Below, piece after piece: positions 41,958 to 50,892 of a DNA stretch of 64,000 nucleotides. Both the position numbers and the translations under genes were made by a program. Below the pieces are notes generated by a model that saw only the letters and a list, made by a program, of their open reading frames with translations, made no database searches and was not told the DNA's origin. Each line of letters begins with the position of its first letter. Within the stretch, counting starts at the first letter, position 1. The stretch comes from Alistipes sp. (lineage in GTDB: Bacteria; Bacteroidota; Bacteroidia; Bacteroidales; Rikenellaceae), in assembly GCA_021201825.1 (NCBI GenBank), contig JAJQED010000030.1, forward strand, positions 1 to 64,000, given 5' to 3'.

Positions 41958-43130
41958 CTAAGTCAGGAACCCGAGCAGTATACCCGCCGCTACGGCGCTA
42001 CCGATCACCCCGGCCACATTGGGACCCATGGCGTGCATCAGCAGGTAGTTAGAACGGTCGTACTTGAGGCCCATATCCTGCGATACCCGGGCGGCGGCCG
42101 GAACCGCCGATACGCCCGCGTTACCGATAAGCGGGTTGATCTTGTTACCCGGCTTGAGGAACAGGTTCATCAGCTTTACCATCAACACCCCGCCCATCGT
42201 GGCCACGAAGAACGAACAGGCCCCGATGAAGAAGATGAATATAGACTTCGGGGTGAGGAACGTCGTTGCCTGGGTCGAAGCGCCGACCGTGAGGCCGATA
42301 AGGATGGTCACAATGTCAATCATCGAACCGCTGGCCGTTACCGCCAGACGCTTGGTAACGCCGCTCTCCTTAAGCAGATTCCCCAGGAAAAGCATCCCCA
42401 GCAGCGGAATAGCCGTAGGTACTATGAAAGTTGTTAACAGTACCCCTATGATCGGGAAGAAGATCTTCTCCCTCTGTGACACCGGACGCGGGGGTTTCAT
42501 CTTGATAACCCTTTCCTTTTTGGTCGTGAGCATACGCATCACGATAGGCTGTATCAGCGGTACCATGGCCATATAGGAGTAAGCCGAGATGGCTACCGCC
42601 CCGAGGAATTCGGGCGCGAGTTTGGAGGTCAGGAAGATGGCCGTCGGACCGTCGGCGCCGCCGATGATACCGATAGAACTGGCCTCGGCGGCCGTAAAGC
42701 CCATCCCGAGTGCGGCGGCGTAGGCGGCGAAGATACCTACCTGTGCGGCCGCCCCGATCAGCATCAGCTTAGGATTGGAGATAAGCGCCGAGAAGTCGGT
42801 CATGGCCCCGATCCCGAGGAAGATCAACGGAGGATAGATGCCCTTGAGAACCCCGAAATAGAGGTAGTTGAGCACCGTCCCGTCCTCGTATATCCCCACT
42901 TCGGTACCCGGCACGAAAGGGATGTTACCCAGTATGATGCCGAAGCCGATGGGGAGCAGGAGCATCGGTTCGAATTTGTACCTTATGGCCAGGAAGATGA
43001 ACAACAGCCCAGCCAGTATCATAGCAATATGTCCCCAGGTCACGTTGGCGAACCCGGTCAGGTTGATGAAATCCCTGAGGTTGTCCGCCCAGAAAGAGAC
43101 ACTGCTGCCAGTAGTTACCTCTGCAAACAT
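41958..43130 (-). CDS. Na+-pumping decarboxylase beta subunit
   Basis: Membrane subunit of 390 residues that carries out decarboxylation of the biotin-bound carboxyl group and pumps Na+. Hydrophobic throughout with the conserved SSIGIIGGADGPTAI segment (Asp160), corresponding to the functional Asp of OadB/MmdB. Ends AAGILLGFLT. It is the last gene of a cluster: epimerase, alpha subunit, gamma-like fusion, biotin carrier, beta. The neighbours point to methylmalonyl-CoA decarboxylase (succinate-propionate pathway) rather than oxaloacetate decarboxylase. The biotin carrier gene ends one base upstream. Confidence 0.94.
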   Translation of the reverse strand: MFAEVTTGSSVSFWADNLRDFINLTGFANVTWGHIAMILAGLLFIFLAIRYKFEPMLLLPIGFGIILGNIPFVPGTEVGIYEDGTVLNYLYFGVLKGIYPPLIFLGIGAMTDFSALISNPKLMLIGAAAQVGIFAAYAAALGMGFTAAEASSIGIIGGADGPTAIFLTSKLAPEFLGAVAISAYSYMAMVPLIQPIVMRMLTTKKERVIKMKPPRPVSQREKIFFPIIGVLLTTFIVPTAIPLLGMLFLGNLLKESGVTKRLAVTASGSMIDIVTILIGLTVGASTQATTFLTPKSIFIFFIGACSFFVATMGGVLMVKLMNLFLKPGNKINPLIGNAGVSAVPAAARVSQDMGLKYDRSNYLLMHAMGPNVAGVIGSAVAAGILLGFLT

Positions 43131-43131
43131 A

Positions 43132-43575
43132 TTATTCGATGGTTAGCAGTAAGTCTCCCTCGAGGACCGAATCCCCCCGGGTGACGTTTATGGATTTGAC
43201 CACGCCCGAGCGGTCCGCGTCGATGTTGTTCTCCATCTTCATCGCCTCCAGTACCACAAGGTGCTGGCCCTCGGTGATGGTGTCGCCCACGTTAACCTTG
43301 ATCTCCAGGATCACCCCCGGAAGCGGACTTTTGATGCCGCTGGCCGGAGAAGTGGCTACAGTGGGCTTTGATACCTGGGGCCGTTCGGCCGGGGTGGCCT
43401 GCGGGTCGGGAGCCACCTGCGTCAGTTTCTCCTGCCTGGCCTTGGGTTTGCCCTCGCCCTCGAACTCAACGTTGAAAGAGGCGCCGTTGACCATCACCTC
43501 GGCCGTGGTGTCGTTTACGTTTTCGATGGAAACGTGGTATTCGTTCCCGTTTATGATAAAATTATATTCTTTCAT
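43132..43575 (-). CDS. Biotin carrier subunit of the decarboxylase
   Basis: Protein of 147 residues with a C-terminal biotinyl domain: LEAMKMENNIDADRSG carries the biotinylated Lys in the EAMKMEN motif. An N-terminal beta region (YNFIINGNEYHVSIENVNDT) and a Pro/Ala-rich linker (about 45-70) precede it; the latter is the typical flexible swing. It transfers the carboxyl group between alpha and beta subunits. Spaced 13 nt from the fused gamma-like gene and 1 nt from the beta gene. Confidence 0.93.
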   Translation of the reverse strand: MKEYNFIINGNEYHVSIENVNDTTAEVMVNGASFNVEFEGEGKPKARQEKLTQVAPDPQATPAERPQVSKPTVATSPASGIKSPLPGVILEIKVNVGDTITEGQHLVVLEAMKMENNIDADRSGVVKSINVTRGDSVLEGDLLLTIE

Positions 43576-43588
43576 ATTCCGGTATGCG

Positions 43589-44497
43589 TTATTTTTTGGT
43601 GAACTGCCTCAGGCCGTATATCTTGGAACTCCACGGGGAATAGGCCCGGGCGACCCGGTTGATGGTCAGGACCGACGATTCCCTGTCGTGCAGCTCGTCG
43701 AAGTACATCTGCAGGGCCATAGCGATGGCGGCGATCTCGTCGCCGGAGTAGGCGATCCCGCCTGTCTCTTCCTGGGGTTGTTGCGCCGAAGTTTTTGCAG
43801 CCTTGGCCTTGCTTGCTTTCTCCCTGCGGCGGGCAACGCTGATCATATAGTTGCCGAGCAGTTTGAAAAATATGAACAGGGTAGCCAGAACAGTAATCAC
43901 TACCGTTACCGCCGACACCGCCATAACAATGCCGTGAGGGTCCATTTGCCGGAACCGCTCGTGACGTGCAATGACTGGCTCCGTGTCGTTGGTGGCATTA
44001 GGAGTTGTCCGGGGAAGGGCCATGAAAGTTTCATCGCCCTGTGCCGTGGTCATGTAACCCACCGATACGTCCGGCCGCTGCGCCGCGTAGTCTATCTCGA
44101 TCTGGTCGATCACATCACTCCCGTTCTGGCTCAGCAGGGCGATCGATTCCACATCCTCGAGGGTGAAGTTCGTGTATAGTGTCCCCTTAGTGCCGGTCCC
44201 CTCACAGAAAAAAATTATATACCCCAACGGCGATACTTTCGTCCGTGGGTCTCCCGAGGGAATGCGGTACAGGGTCTCCACGCCGTTGGCTACCACCCGC
44301 AGGTAGTAACCGCCGAGGTCCACCGTGGAGTGGCTCGTGTTGTGAAGCTCGATCCACGAGGAGCGGTGGCCGTAGTCGTCGACATAGTTGTCCACGTTCT
44401 TGACCAGCACCTCGTTTATCCGCAACCCGTGCGTGCGGGCCGAACCGGCCGCTACCCCGAGCAGCGAGACGAGCAATATCAGTATCAGTCTTCTCAT
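43589..44497 (-). CDS. Lamin-tail-domain/OadG-like fusion subunit
   Basis: Protein of 302 residues. The start was set at MRRLILILLVSLLGVAAG, a signal peptide. Residues about 22-130 form a lamin-tail-domain-like beta fold (LRINEVLVKNVDNYVDDYGH, WIELHNTSHSTVDLGGYYL). A membrane helix (about 170-195, VSAVTVVITVLATLFIFFKLL) and a C-terminal OadG-like tail with charged RRREKASKAKAAK follow. OadG normally holds the complex together and is only about 85 residues. The extra domain would lie outside the membrane and its role is not known to me. Co-transcribed with alpha (4-nt gap) and biotin carrier (13-nt gap). Confidence 0.8.
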   Translation of the reverse strand: MRRLILILLVSLLGVAAGSARTHGLRINEVLVKNVDNYVDDYGHRSSWIELHNTSHSTVDLGGYYLRVVANGVETLYRIPSGDPRTKVSPLGYIIFFCEGTGTKGTLYTNFTLEDVESIALLSQNGSDVIDQIEIDYAAQRPDVSVGYMTTAQGDETFMALPRTTPNATNDTEPVIARHERFRQMDPHGIVMAVSAVTVVITVLATLFIFFKLLGNYMISVARRREKASKAKAAKTSAQQPQEETGGIAYSGDEIAAIAMALQMYFDELHDRESSVLTINRVARAYSPWSSKIYGLRQFTKK

Positions 44498-44501
44498 GGC
44501 G

Positions 44502-46064
44502 CTACAAGGGGATATTGTCATGTTTCTTGGCCGGGTTCACCACGCGCTTGGTTGCCAGCGACTGCAAGGCCCGGATAACGCGGAACCGGGTGTTGCGCGG
44601 CTCGATCACGTCGTCGATGTATCCGTATTTGGCCGCGTTGTACGGGTTGGCGAACTGCATACGGTATTCGTTCTCTTTCTCTGCGATCAGGTCGGCTTTC
44701 TGCTGCGGGTCTTCAACCGCCGCTATCTCTTTGGATGCAAGCACCTCTATGGCACCGGAGGGCCCCATTACGGCAATTTCCGCCGTAGGCCAGGCGTAAT
44801 TGAGGTCGCCGCGCAAATGTTTCGAACTCATTACGCAGTAAGCCCCGCCGTAGGATTTGCGCAGGGTGACGGTAACCTTGGGTACCGTTGCCTCCCCGTA
44901 TGCGAACAGCAGTTTGGCGCCGTGTATGATCACCCCGCCGTACTCCTGCCCCGTGCCCGGAAGGAACCCGGGAACGTCCACCAAAGTAACCAGCGGAATG
45001 TTGAACGCGTCGCAGAACCTGACGAACCTTGCCGCCTTGCGCGAAGCGTTTATATCGAGAACTCCGGCCAGGTATTTCGGCTGGTTGGCCACGATACCCA
45101 CGCTCTGCCCGTTGAACCGGGCGAAGCAGGTGATAATGTTCGGCGCGTAGGCCTTTTGCGATTCGAGGAAGTCCCCGTTGTCCACGATGGCCTTGATAAC
45201 CTCGTACATGTCGTACGGCTTGTTGGGGTTGTCCGGGATGATCTCGTTCAACACCTCTTCCATGCGGTCGATACGGTCGGTACTTATGGCCAGCGGAGCG
45301 TCCTCGCAGTTGTTCTGCGGCATATAGCTCACCAGCTTGCGGATAAGCTCCATGCACTCCTCCTCCTCGTCCACCACGAAATGGGTCACACCCGACTTGG
45401 TGGAATGGACAGACGCCCCCCCGAGCTGTTCCTGCGTTACGTCCTCCCCGGTGACGGTCTTCACCACCTTGGGGCCGGTCAGGAACATGTAGCTCGTATT
45501 TTTCTTCATTATGATGAAGTCCGTCAGGGCCGGCGAATAAACCGCCCCTCCCGCGCATGGGCCGAGGATAGCCGATATCTGCGGCACTACCCCCGAGGCG
45601 AGGATATTCCGCTGGAATATCTCGGCATAGCCGGCAAGGGCATTGACCCCCTCCTGGATACGGGCACCACCCGAATCGTTGAGCCCGATGACGGGGGCGC
45701 CGTTCTTCATCGCCATATCCATCACCTTGCATATCTTGTTGGCCATAGTCTCGGAAAGGGAACCCCCGAAGACGGTGAAATCCTGTGCGTAGATGTAGAC
45801 CAGCCTACCGTCGATGGTCCCGTACCCGGTAACCACCCCGTCGCCGTAGTAACTCTCGGCGTCTATGCCGAAATTGGTGCACCGGTGGGTCACGAACATG
45901 TCGAACTCCTCGAAACTGCCCTCGTCGAGCAGCATGGCGATCCTCTCCCGGGCCGTGTATTTGCCTTTGCTATGCTGCGAGTCGATCCTTTTCTGCCCGC
46001 CGCCCATCTTGGCCTGTTCGCGGTGCCCGATCAACTCCTGTACTTTCTCCAGATTGTTGCTCAT
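44502..46064 (-). CDS. mmdA: Methylmalonyl-CoA decarboxylase alpha subunit (carboxyltransferase)
   Basis: Cytoplasmic subunit of 520 residues that transfers the carboxyl group from methylmalonyl-CoA to biotin. Start at [17 protein letters not shown]. Carboxyltransferase motifs are visible: [19 protein letters not shown] and [16 protein letters not shown] (first half) and [19 protein letters not shown] (second half). Sequence agrees with propionyl-CoA carboxylase beta/MmdA proteins. With the Na+-pumping beta subunit and biotin carrier downstream, the Na+-pump form is indicated. The methylmalonyl-CoA epimerase gene is 88 nt upstream. Confidence 0.93.
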   Translation of the reverse strand: MSNNLEKVQELIGHREQAKMGGGQKRIDSQHSKGKYTARERIAMLLDEGSFEEFDMFVTHRCTNFGIDAESYYGDGVVTGYGTIDGRLVYIYAQDFTVFGGSLSETMANKICKVMDMAMKNGAPVIGLNDSGGARIQEGVNALAGYAEIFQRNILASGVVPQISAILGPCAGGAVYSPALTDFIIMKKNTSYMFLTGPKVVKTVTGEDVTQEQLGGASVHSTKSGVTHFVVDEEEECMELIRKLVSYMPQNNCEDAPLAISTDRIDRMEEVLNEIIPDNPNKPYDMYEVIKAIVDNGDFLESQKAYAPNIITCFARFNGQSVGIVANQPKYLAGVLDINASRKAARFVRFCDAFNIPLVTLVDVPGFLPGTGQEYGGVIIHGAKLLFAYGEATVPKVTVTLRKSYGGAYCVMSSKHLRGDLNYAWPTAEIAVMGPSGAIEVLASKEIAAVEDPQQKADLIAEKENEYRMQFANPYNAAKYGYIDDVIEPRNTRFRVIRALQSLATKRVVNPAKKHDNIPL

Positions 46065-46152
46065 ATATAGTGTCTGTTTTGCGGTGCCGGAGCTCAAAAG
46101 CTGTGCCGGGGCGTGGCACGTTCGATCCCGGCCCCCGTGTGGCTAAAGCCTT

Positions 46153-46563
46153 TTATTTTTCCGGGTCTTCGCAGAGCTCGGTAAGTACCCCGAATGTGGA
46201 CTTGGGGTGCAGGAAAGCAATGTCCAGGCCCTCCGCACCTTTGCGGGGCGCCTTATCTATAAGTTCCACTCCTTTCGAATTCACCTCCGCCAGCGCATCT
46301 TCCAGGCCCTCCACCGCGAAAGCGACATGGTGTACCCCCTGCCCTTTCTTTTCGATGAACTTGGCGACGGGACTGTCATCGGCCGTCGCCTCCAGGAGCT
46401 CGATCTTCACTTCGCCGACCTTGAAGAACGCGGTCTTCACTTTCTGGTCCGGCACTTCCTCGATACTGTAACATTTCAGTCCCAGTACGTTTTCCCAGTA
46501 AGGTATCGCTTCGTCGAGGCTCTTGACCGCGATACCGAGGTGTTCGATTTGTGAAACTTTCAT
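46153..46563 (-). CDS. mce: Methylmalonyl-CoA epimerase
   Basis: Enzyme of 136 residues of the vicinal-oxygen-chelate fold, interconverting (R)- and (S)-methylmalonyl-CoA between mutase and decarboxylase. Motifs: [20 protein letters not shown] at the N-terminus (metal His), [20 protein letters not shown] (second His) and [14 protein letters not shown] (Glu ligand). Length is normal. First gene of the propionate cluster; the 88-nt gap to mmdA contains no clear terminator. Confidence 0.93.
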   Translation of the reverse strand: MKVSQIEHLGIAVKSLDEAIPYWENVLGLKCYSIEEVPDQKVKTAFFKVGEVKIELLEATADDSPVAKFIEKKGQGVHHVAFAVEGLEDALAEVNSKGVELIDKAPRKGAEGLDIAFLHPKSTFGVLTELCEDPEK

Positions 46564-46772
46564 TTTTTAAGAGATTTATATTTATAGATATTACATTTTT
46601 ACGCCGGATTCAGCTAATCCACAAAAGTACAAGGATTTTTCGAGATAACTTTCATTTACCGTGAATTTTTTAACAACAATCCGGCACTATCGAACACTTG
46701 CCGTGCGGCGGCTGCCGGCGGCTGTGAAAACGGGCCGGTTAGAAGCCCGTTAGGCTTCCCGTAGGAAAGTTG

Positions 46773-47585
46773 TTATCCCGGGTTCCCGGGTTTGAGCGAA
46801 TAGGCCGTTTGACGTATCTTCGCAGCGATATCCCATACCCGTTCCCCCTCGAAAGATCCGGGGTCGATCGGGGCGCCGGCCCGGATGGTGAACGCCGTGC
46901 CTTTCTGCTTGAACATCTCGTCCACCAGATACAGCATTTCGATATTGGCCTTGATGCCCATGCCGGTCCGCAGGTTTGAAAGGCGGTAAAAGAAATTGGA
47001 AAGGCTCCCCTCGAAATAAACGGGGACGATCTGGCGGCCGGTGGCGATAGCCTGCTTTACGAAATTCGGACGCCATACGCCGTCTTCCACCACCCCTTTT
47101 TTCCTGCGTGAGCAAAGCCCTGCCGGGAACGTTATTATCGGAAGGTCGGAAGCGAACGCGTCCTTGTACAGCTGCAGGTATTCGGGACTCTGCCTGCCGT
47201 GCTTGTTGACGGGGATGAAGATGGGCGCCAACGGGGCCAGGTTCATAAGGATATCGTTGACCACGACCCGTACGTCGCCGAACCGCTCGGCAACCTTTAC
47301 GGCCAGCATAACCCCGTCCAGCCCCCCGAACGGATGGTTTGAGGCGAAGATGTACCGCCCGTCGGCCGGCAGCCGTTCCAGCCCCTCCATGCTGTAACTA
47401 ATACCCATGTGGTCCAGGCAGGCCCGTATAAAATCCATCGTGGGCAGGTGCGCAAAGTTGTCGAGGTAGAAATTCACCTCGTCCTGGTGGACGATCCGCT
47501 CCAGGTACGACTTCACGAAACCGGGGAGCATCCTGGACAACCCCGGGTTCTTATCGTGCAATACCTCTCTGACGTCTACCCTCAT
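46773..47585 (-). CDS. PlsC-type acyltransferase
   Basis: Acyltransferase of 270 residues. The active-site motif NHxxxxxD appears as FASNHPFGGLDGVML, followed by FIPVNKHGRQSPEYLQ and TFPAGLCSRRKKG (substrate-binding). This subgroup (often called hemolysin-like) resembles O-acyltransferases that make amino-acid lipids such as ornithine or glycine lipids in Bacteroidota; lysophosphatidate acyltransferase is the alternative. No partner N-acyltransferase gene is next to it, so the specific lipid is not decided. A TATCTTTG box at 47604-47611 (minus strand) lies 18 bases before the ATG. Confidence 0.85.
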   Translation of the reverse strand: MRVDVREVLHDKNPGLSRMLPGFVKSYLERIVHQDEVNFYLDNFAHLPTMDFIRACLDHMGISYSMEGLERLPADGRYIFASNHPFGGLDGVMLAVKVAERFGDVRVVVNDILMNLAPLAPIFIPVNKHGRQSPEYLQLYKDAFASDLPIITFPAGLCSRRKKGVVEDGVWRPNFVKQAIATGRQIVPVYFEGSLSNFFYRLSNLRTGMGIKANIEMLYLVDEMFKQKGTAFTIRAGAPIDPGSFEGERVWDIAAKIRQTAYSLKPGNPG

Positions 47586-47603
47586 AGCAGTTTTAGCTTA
47601 CCG

Positions 47604-47611
47604 CAAAGATA
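47604..47611 (-). promoter_or_regulatory. -7 box of the acyltransferase gene
   Basis: CAAAGATA on plus reads TATCTTTG on minus, 18 bases before the start codon, so the leader is very short. Confidence 0.5.
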
Positions 47612-47625
47612 CGACGATTAGCCGT

Positions 47626-47650
47626 AAAAAAAAGGGAGCCGTAGGCTCCC
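47626..47650 (-). terminator. Terminator of the lipoprotein at 47671
   Basis: GGGAGCC (47634-47640) and GGCTCCC (47644-47650), 3-nt loop; followed on the minus strand by eight T. Confidence 0.8.
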
Positions 47651-47670
47651 CCGTTTATTCCGTTAACCGG

Positions 47671-48462
47671 TTATATATATTTAATAGATTCGATGATCAT
47701 ACTGTAGCCGAACGAATCTTCCCCTAACCATTCCTTTCCGGAAACGGGGAGGCCATTTCCGTTATATTTAAAATCGTATCCGTTATAATCCCTGAAGTTA
47801 TCGGATGATGGGACAAATAGATAGGACTGTTTGTAATTACTGGAAATGCAAAGATTCAAATCCGACAGATCTATGAATTGGAATATGACCCATTGGGGTG
47901 TGAGACAGTAGCTGAAAAGACCCTTATGGGCATCATATTCGAATTTACGGATCAGTACTTGGTCGGAATAAATTTCGATAAGGTTGTCATTGGAATCGTA
48001 TTTATAGCTGTATGATTCTTCATCTCCGTTATAGGACAATATTCTCCCCGATTCGTCGACGGTCAACTCGTAAACATCTCCGTTATCGTACATCGCAATT
48101 ATGAGATCATCCTCGTAGGAAAATTCAACGGAAAACTCATCAAACTGCTGGTGGTCGCTTTTTTTGGTAAGGCGTTCCACCCTGTGCAAATCGTCGTACT
48201 CCACGGTTACGGTCCAACCGTAATATCCACCTTTGGCTACGATCCCCGTTAAGTATTTTTCCGAATAATTGAACTTCCAGGTCGCTTCCGATGGGGCCGG
48301 GGCATAGTTTACATTCTCCCCGTTCTGATAGTGATCGTTGTAACTGATGATTATTTGGTCAGGTAACTCACCGTTGTGATCCGAAGATTCCGAATCTTCG
48401 CAGGAAAAAAGGGTGAATAAAAGTGCCGAAAGCGGCAAGAGGGAAGTAAAGAAAGTTTTCAT
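47671..48462 (-). CDS. Lipoprotein with YD-like beta repeats (DUF4595-like)
   Basis: Lipoprotein of 263 residues with lipobox LFSC after MKTFFTSLLPLSALLFTL. Mature part consists of short beta hairpins: TVEYDDLHRVERLTKKSD, FSYEDDLIIAMYDNGDVYEL, YKYDSNDNLIEIYS, FKYNGNGLPVSGKEWL. Codon use is less GC-rich than that of neighbours such as ffh. Similar in style to the lipoprotein at 30143 on the integrative element. Function unknown. Monocistronic: own terminator, divergent from ffh. Confidence 0.72.
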   Translation of the reverse strand: MKTFFTSLLPLSALLFTLFSCEDSESSDHNGELPDQIIISYNDHYQNGENVNYAPAPSEATWKFNYSEKYLTGIVAKGGYYGWTVTVEYDDLHRVERLTKKSDHQQFDEFSVEFSYEDDLIIAMYDNGDVYELTVDESGRILSYNGDEESYSYKYDSNDNLIEIYSDQVLIRKFEYDAHKGLFSYCLTPQWVIFQFIDLSDLNLCISSNYKQSYLFVPSSDNFRDYNGYDFKYNGNGLPVSGKEWLGEDSFGYSMIIESIKYI

Positions 48463-48575
48463 TTTCGGAATTGGTTAGTTGATGTATAATAAAGATGTAA
48501 TATTTACACCAAGCGTTGCATTGTCAACTTATATGGACCTGGGTAAACGATTTCTGCCGTCTCTTTTAAAATTAC

Positions 48576-48583
48576 TATCTTTG
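48576..48583 (+). promoter_or_regulatory. -7 box of ffh
   Basis: TATCTTTG, exact TAnnTTTG, 30 bases before the ATG; a TTTC in the -33 region (48551-48554) is a weak match at 21 bp. Confidence 0.65.
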
Positions 48584-48613
48584 CATGGTTTTTAAATAAC
48601 GCGGGAAATAATC

Positions 48614-49927
48614 ATGTTCGAGAACTTAACCGATAAACTCGAGAGGTCGTTCAAGCTGCTGCGGGGCGAGGGGAAGATAACGGAGATCAACGTCGCCGAG
48701 ACGTTGAAAGAGATACGGCGTGCGCTTATCGACGCCGACGTGAACTATAAGGTCGCCAAGACTTTCACGGACGAGGTGAAAGCCAAGGCGCTGGGTGCCG
48801 ACGTCCTGAAGTCGGTCAAACCCGGCCAGATGATGACCAAGATCGTCCGGGACGAGCTGGCCGCGCTTATGGGCGGTACGGCGACGGATATCAGCCTGGA
48901 CGGCAATCCGGCCGTGATACTTATCGCCGGTCTGCAGGGGTCCGGTAAGACCACGTTCTCGGGTAAGCTGGCAAGGTTCATTAAGAGCAAAAAAGGTCGC
49001 GGTGTGCTGCTCGTTGCCGGCGACGTTTACCGTCCTGCCGCTATCGACCAGCTGAAGATCCTCGGGGAGCAGATCGGGGTCGAGGTCTACACCGAGGTGG
49101 GAAGCAAGGACCCGGTGGCCATAGCCGAGAACGCCGTCAAATACGCCCGGGGCAAGGGGTTGAATACCGTTATCGTGGATACCGCCGGCCGGCTGGCCGT
49201 CGACGAGCAGATGATGCGCGAAATAGAGGCGGTAAAAAAGGCCGTCAAGCCCTCCGAAACCCTTTTCGTGGTCGATTCGATGACCGGCCAGGACGCTGTC
49301 AATACGGCTAAGGAATTCAACGACAGGCTGGATTTCGACGGGGTGGTGCTGACCAAGCTGGACGGCGACACCCGTGGCGGGGCCGCTATCTCGATCCGCT
49401 CGGTGGTCAACAAGCCGCTGAAATTCGTCAGCGACGGCGAGAAGATGGATGCCCTGCAGGTGTTCCATCCCGAGAGGATGGCGGACCGTATCCTCGGCAT
49501 GGGCGATATAGTTTCGCTGGTCGAAAAGGCCCAGGAGCAGTTCGACGAAGAGGAGGCCCGCAAACTGAAAAAGAGGCTGGTCAAGGACCAGTTCAACTTC
49601 AACGACTTCCTGTCCCAGATCAGCCAGATCAAGAAGATGGGCAACCTCAAGGACCTGGCCTCGATGATCCCCGGGGTAGGTAAAGCCCTCAAGAACGTGG
49701 ATATCAGCGACGACGTGTTCAAACAGACCGAGGCCATTATCTATTCTATGAGTCCCGCCGAGAGGGAGAACCCCTCCATTATCAACGGAAGCCGCCGCGA
49801 GCGTATAGCCAAAGGAAGCGGCACGACCCCGGCGGACGTTAACCGGTTGTTGAAGCAGTTCGAGGATACGCGCAAGATGATGAAATCCGTGGCCTCGGGC
49901 GGCGTTCCCAAAATGAGGCGGCGTTAA
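48614..49927 (+). CDS. ffh: Signal recognition particle GTPase Ffh (SRP54)
   Basis: Protein of 437 residues that binds signal peptides and SRP RNA and delivers ribosomes to FtsY. N domain (1-95), G domain with GLQGSGKTTFSGKLA (G1), DTAGRLA (G3) and TKLDGDTRGG (G4), and a C-terminal M domain with FDDFLSQI-like helix (FNDFLSQISQIKKMGNL), ending in the basic VASGGVPKMRRR. Length and domain order are normal. A glycerophosphodiesterase gene follows after 58 nt. Confidence 0.98.
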   Translation: MFENLTDKLERSFKLLRGEGKITEINVAETLKEIRRALIDADVNYKVAKTFTDEVKAKALGADVLKSVKPGQMMTKIVRDELAALMGGTATDISLDGNPAVILIAGLQGSGKTTFSGKLARFIKSKKGRGVLLVAGDVYRPAAIDQLKILGEQIGVEVYTEVGSKDPVAIAENAVKYARGKGLNTVIVDTAGRLAVDEQMMREIEAVKKAVKPSETLFVVDSMTGQDAVNTAKEFNDRLDFDGVVLTKLDGDTRGGAAISIRSVVNKPLKFVSDGEKMDALQVFHPERMADRILGMGDIVSLVEKAQEQFDEEEARKLKKRLVKDQFNFNDFLSQISQIKKMGNLKDLASMIPGVGKALKNVDISDDVFKQTEAIIYSMSPAERENPSIINGSRRERIAKGSGTTPADVNRLLKQFEDTRKMMKSVASGGVPKMRRR

Positions 49928-49985
49928 CCGCTGCCGTGAAACGGAAAGCTCCTGCCCGGACCATAACGATAAAAACCTGACAGCA

Positions 49986-50762
49986 ATGAAAAAGACACTT
50001 GTCTGCATCCTGGCGGCCGCAACGGTTTACGGTGCGATGGGCCAGCAGGCCGCCCACCGGACCAAGGTCATCGCCCACCGTGGGTACTGGGACACCGAGG
50101 GATCGGCGCAGAATTCGCTGGCCTCCCTGCGCAAGGCGGCCGAGATCGGATGCTATGGCTCCGAATTCGACGTGCACCTCACTTCGGACGGGGTAGCCAT
50201 TATCAACCATGACAACGACTGGGCCGGGGCCGTGATCCAGCACAACACCTACTCGGTGTTCGAAAAACTCACCCTTGCCAACGGGGAGACTATACCCACC
50301 CTGGAGCAGTACCTTACCGAGGGGGCGAAATATCCCCGAATGAAACTTATCCTCGAGATAAAGTCTGCCGACAGCCCGGAGCACGAGAGCCGTGCCGTAG
50401 AGGCGATAATGGATATGGTGGAGAAGATGGGCCTGCGGGAACAGGTCGAATATATCGCTTTCAGTTACCATGTATGCAAGGAGGTGGTAGCAAGGGACCC
50501 TGATGCCGTGGTGGCCTACCTTAACGGTGATAAAACTCCCGAAGAACTCAAGGCCGACGGTATCCGTGGGTTGGATTACAACCTTTCCATCGCCCGCCGC
50601 GACCCGGGCCTGTTCGATGCCGCCCGCGCCGCCGGGATAACGACGAACATCTGGACGGTCAACCGGGAGGACGATATGCGGTACATTATCGAACACGGGG
50701 TGGATTTTATTACCACCGATAATCCGGAACTGGCACAGAAAATAATCGCCGAAACGGAATAA
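49986..50762 (+). CDS. Glycerophosphodiester phosphodiesterase, exported
   Basis: Enzyme of 258 residues with a signal peptide (MKKTLVCILAAATVYGAMGQ). GDPD motifs: VIAHRGYWDTEGSAQNSLAS (HRG and catalytic Glu region), YGSEFDVHLTSDGVAIINHD (metal-binding EFD, second His), and LILEIKSADS. It should release glycerol-3-phosphate and an alcohol from glycerophosphodiesters in the periplasm. Short distance to ffh allows read-through, but the two functions are unrelated. A strong terminator follows. Confidence 0.92.
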   Translation: MKKTLVCILAAATVYGAMGQQAAHRTKVIAHRGYWDTEGSAQNSLASLRKAAEIGCYGSEFDVHLTSDGVAIINHDNDWAGAVIQHNTYSVFEKLTLANGETIPTLEQYLTEGAKYPRMKLILEIKSADSPEHESRAVEAIMDMVEKMGLREQVEYIAFSYHVCKEVVARDPDAVVAYLNGDKTPEELKADGIRGLDYNLSIARRDPGLFDAARAAGITTNIWTVNREDDMRYIIEHGVDFITTDNPELAQKIIAETE

Positions 50763-50786
50763 GGGAGACCGTACTCCGAACTCTAC

Positions 50787-50825
50787 GGGAGGGACCGGCA
50801 CCGCCGGTCCCTCCCTTTCTTTTTA
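50787..50825 (+). terminator. Strong terminator after the GDPD gene
   Basis: 12-bp perfect arms GGGAGGGACCGG (50787-50798) and CCGGTCCCTCCC (50804-50815), 5-nt loop, then TTTCTTTTTAT. Confidence 0.9.
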
Positions 50826-50878
50826 TCCTCCCGGCCGCCGCCGTACACGGTGACCGGGATTATATGCGGGGGATTTGT

Positions 50879-50886
50879 TAACTTTG
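50879..50886 (+). promoter_or_regulatory. -7 box directly before mnmA
   Basis: TAACTTTG, exact TAnnTTTG, ends 6 bases before the mnmA ATG. If used, transcription would begin at or near the start codon (leaderless mRNA). It could also be fortuitous. Confidence 0.5.
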
Positions 50887-50892
50887 CGGTTT

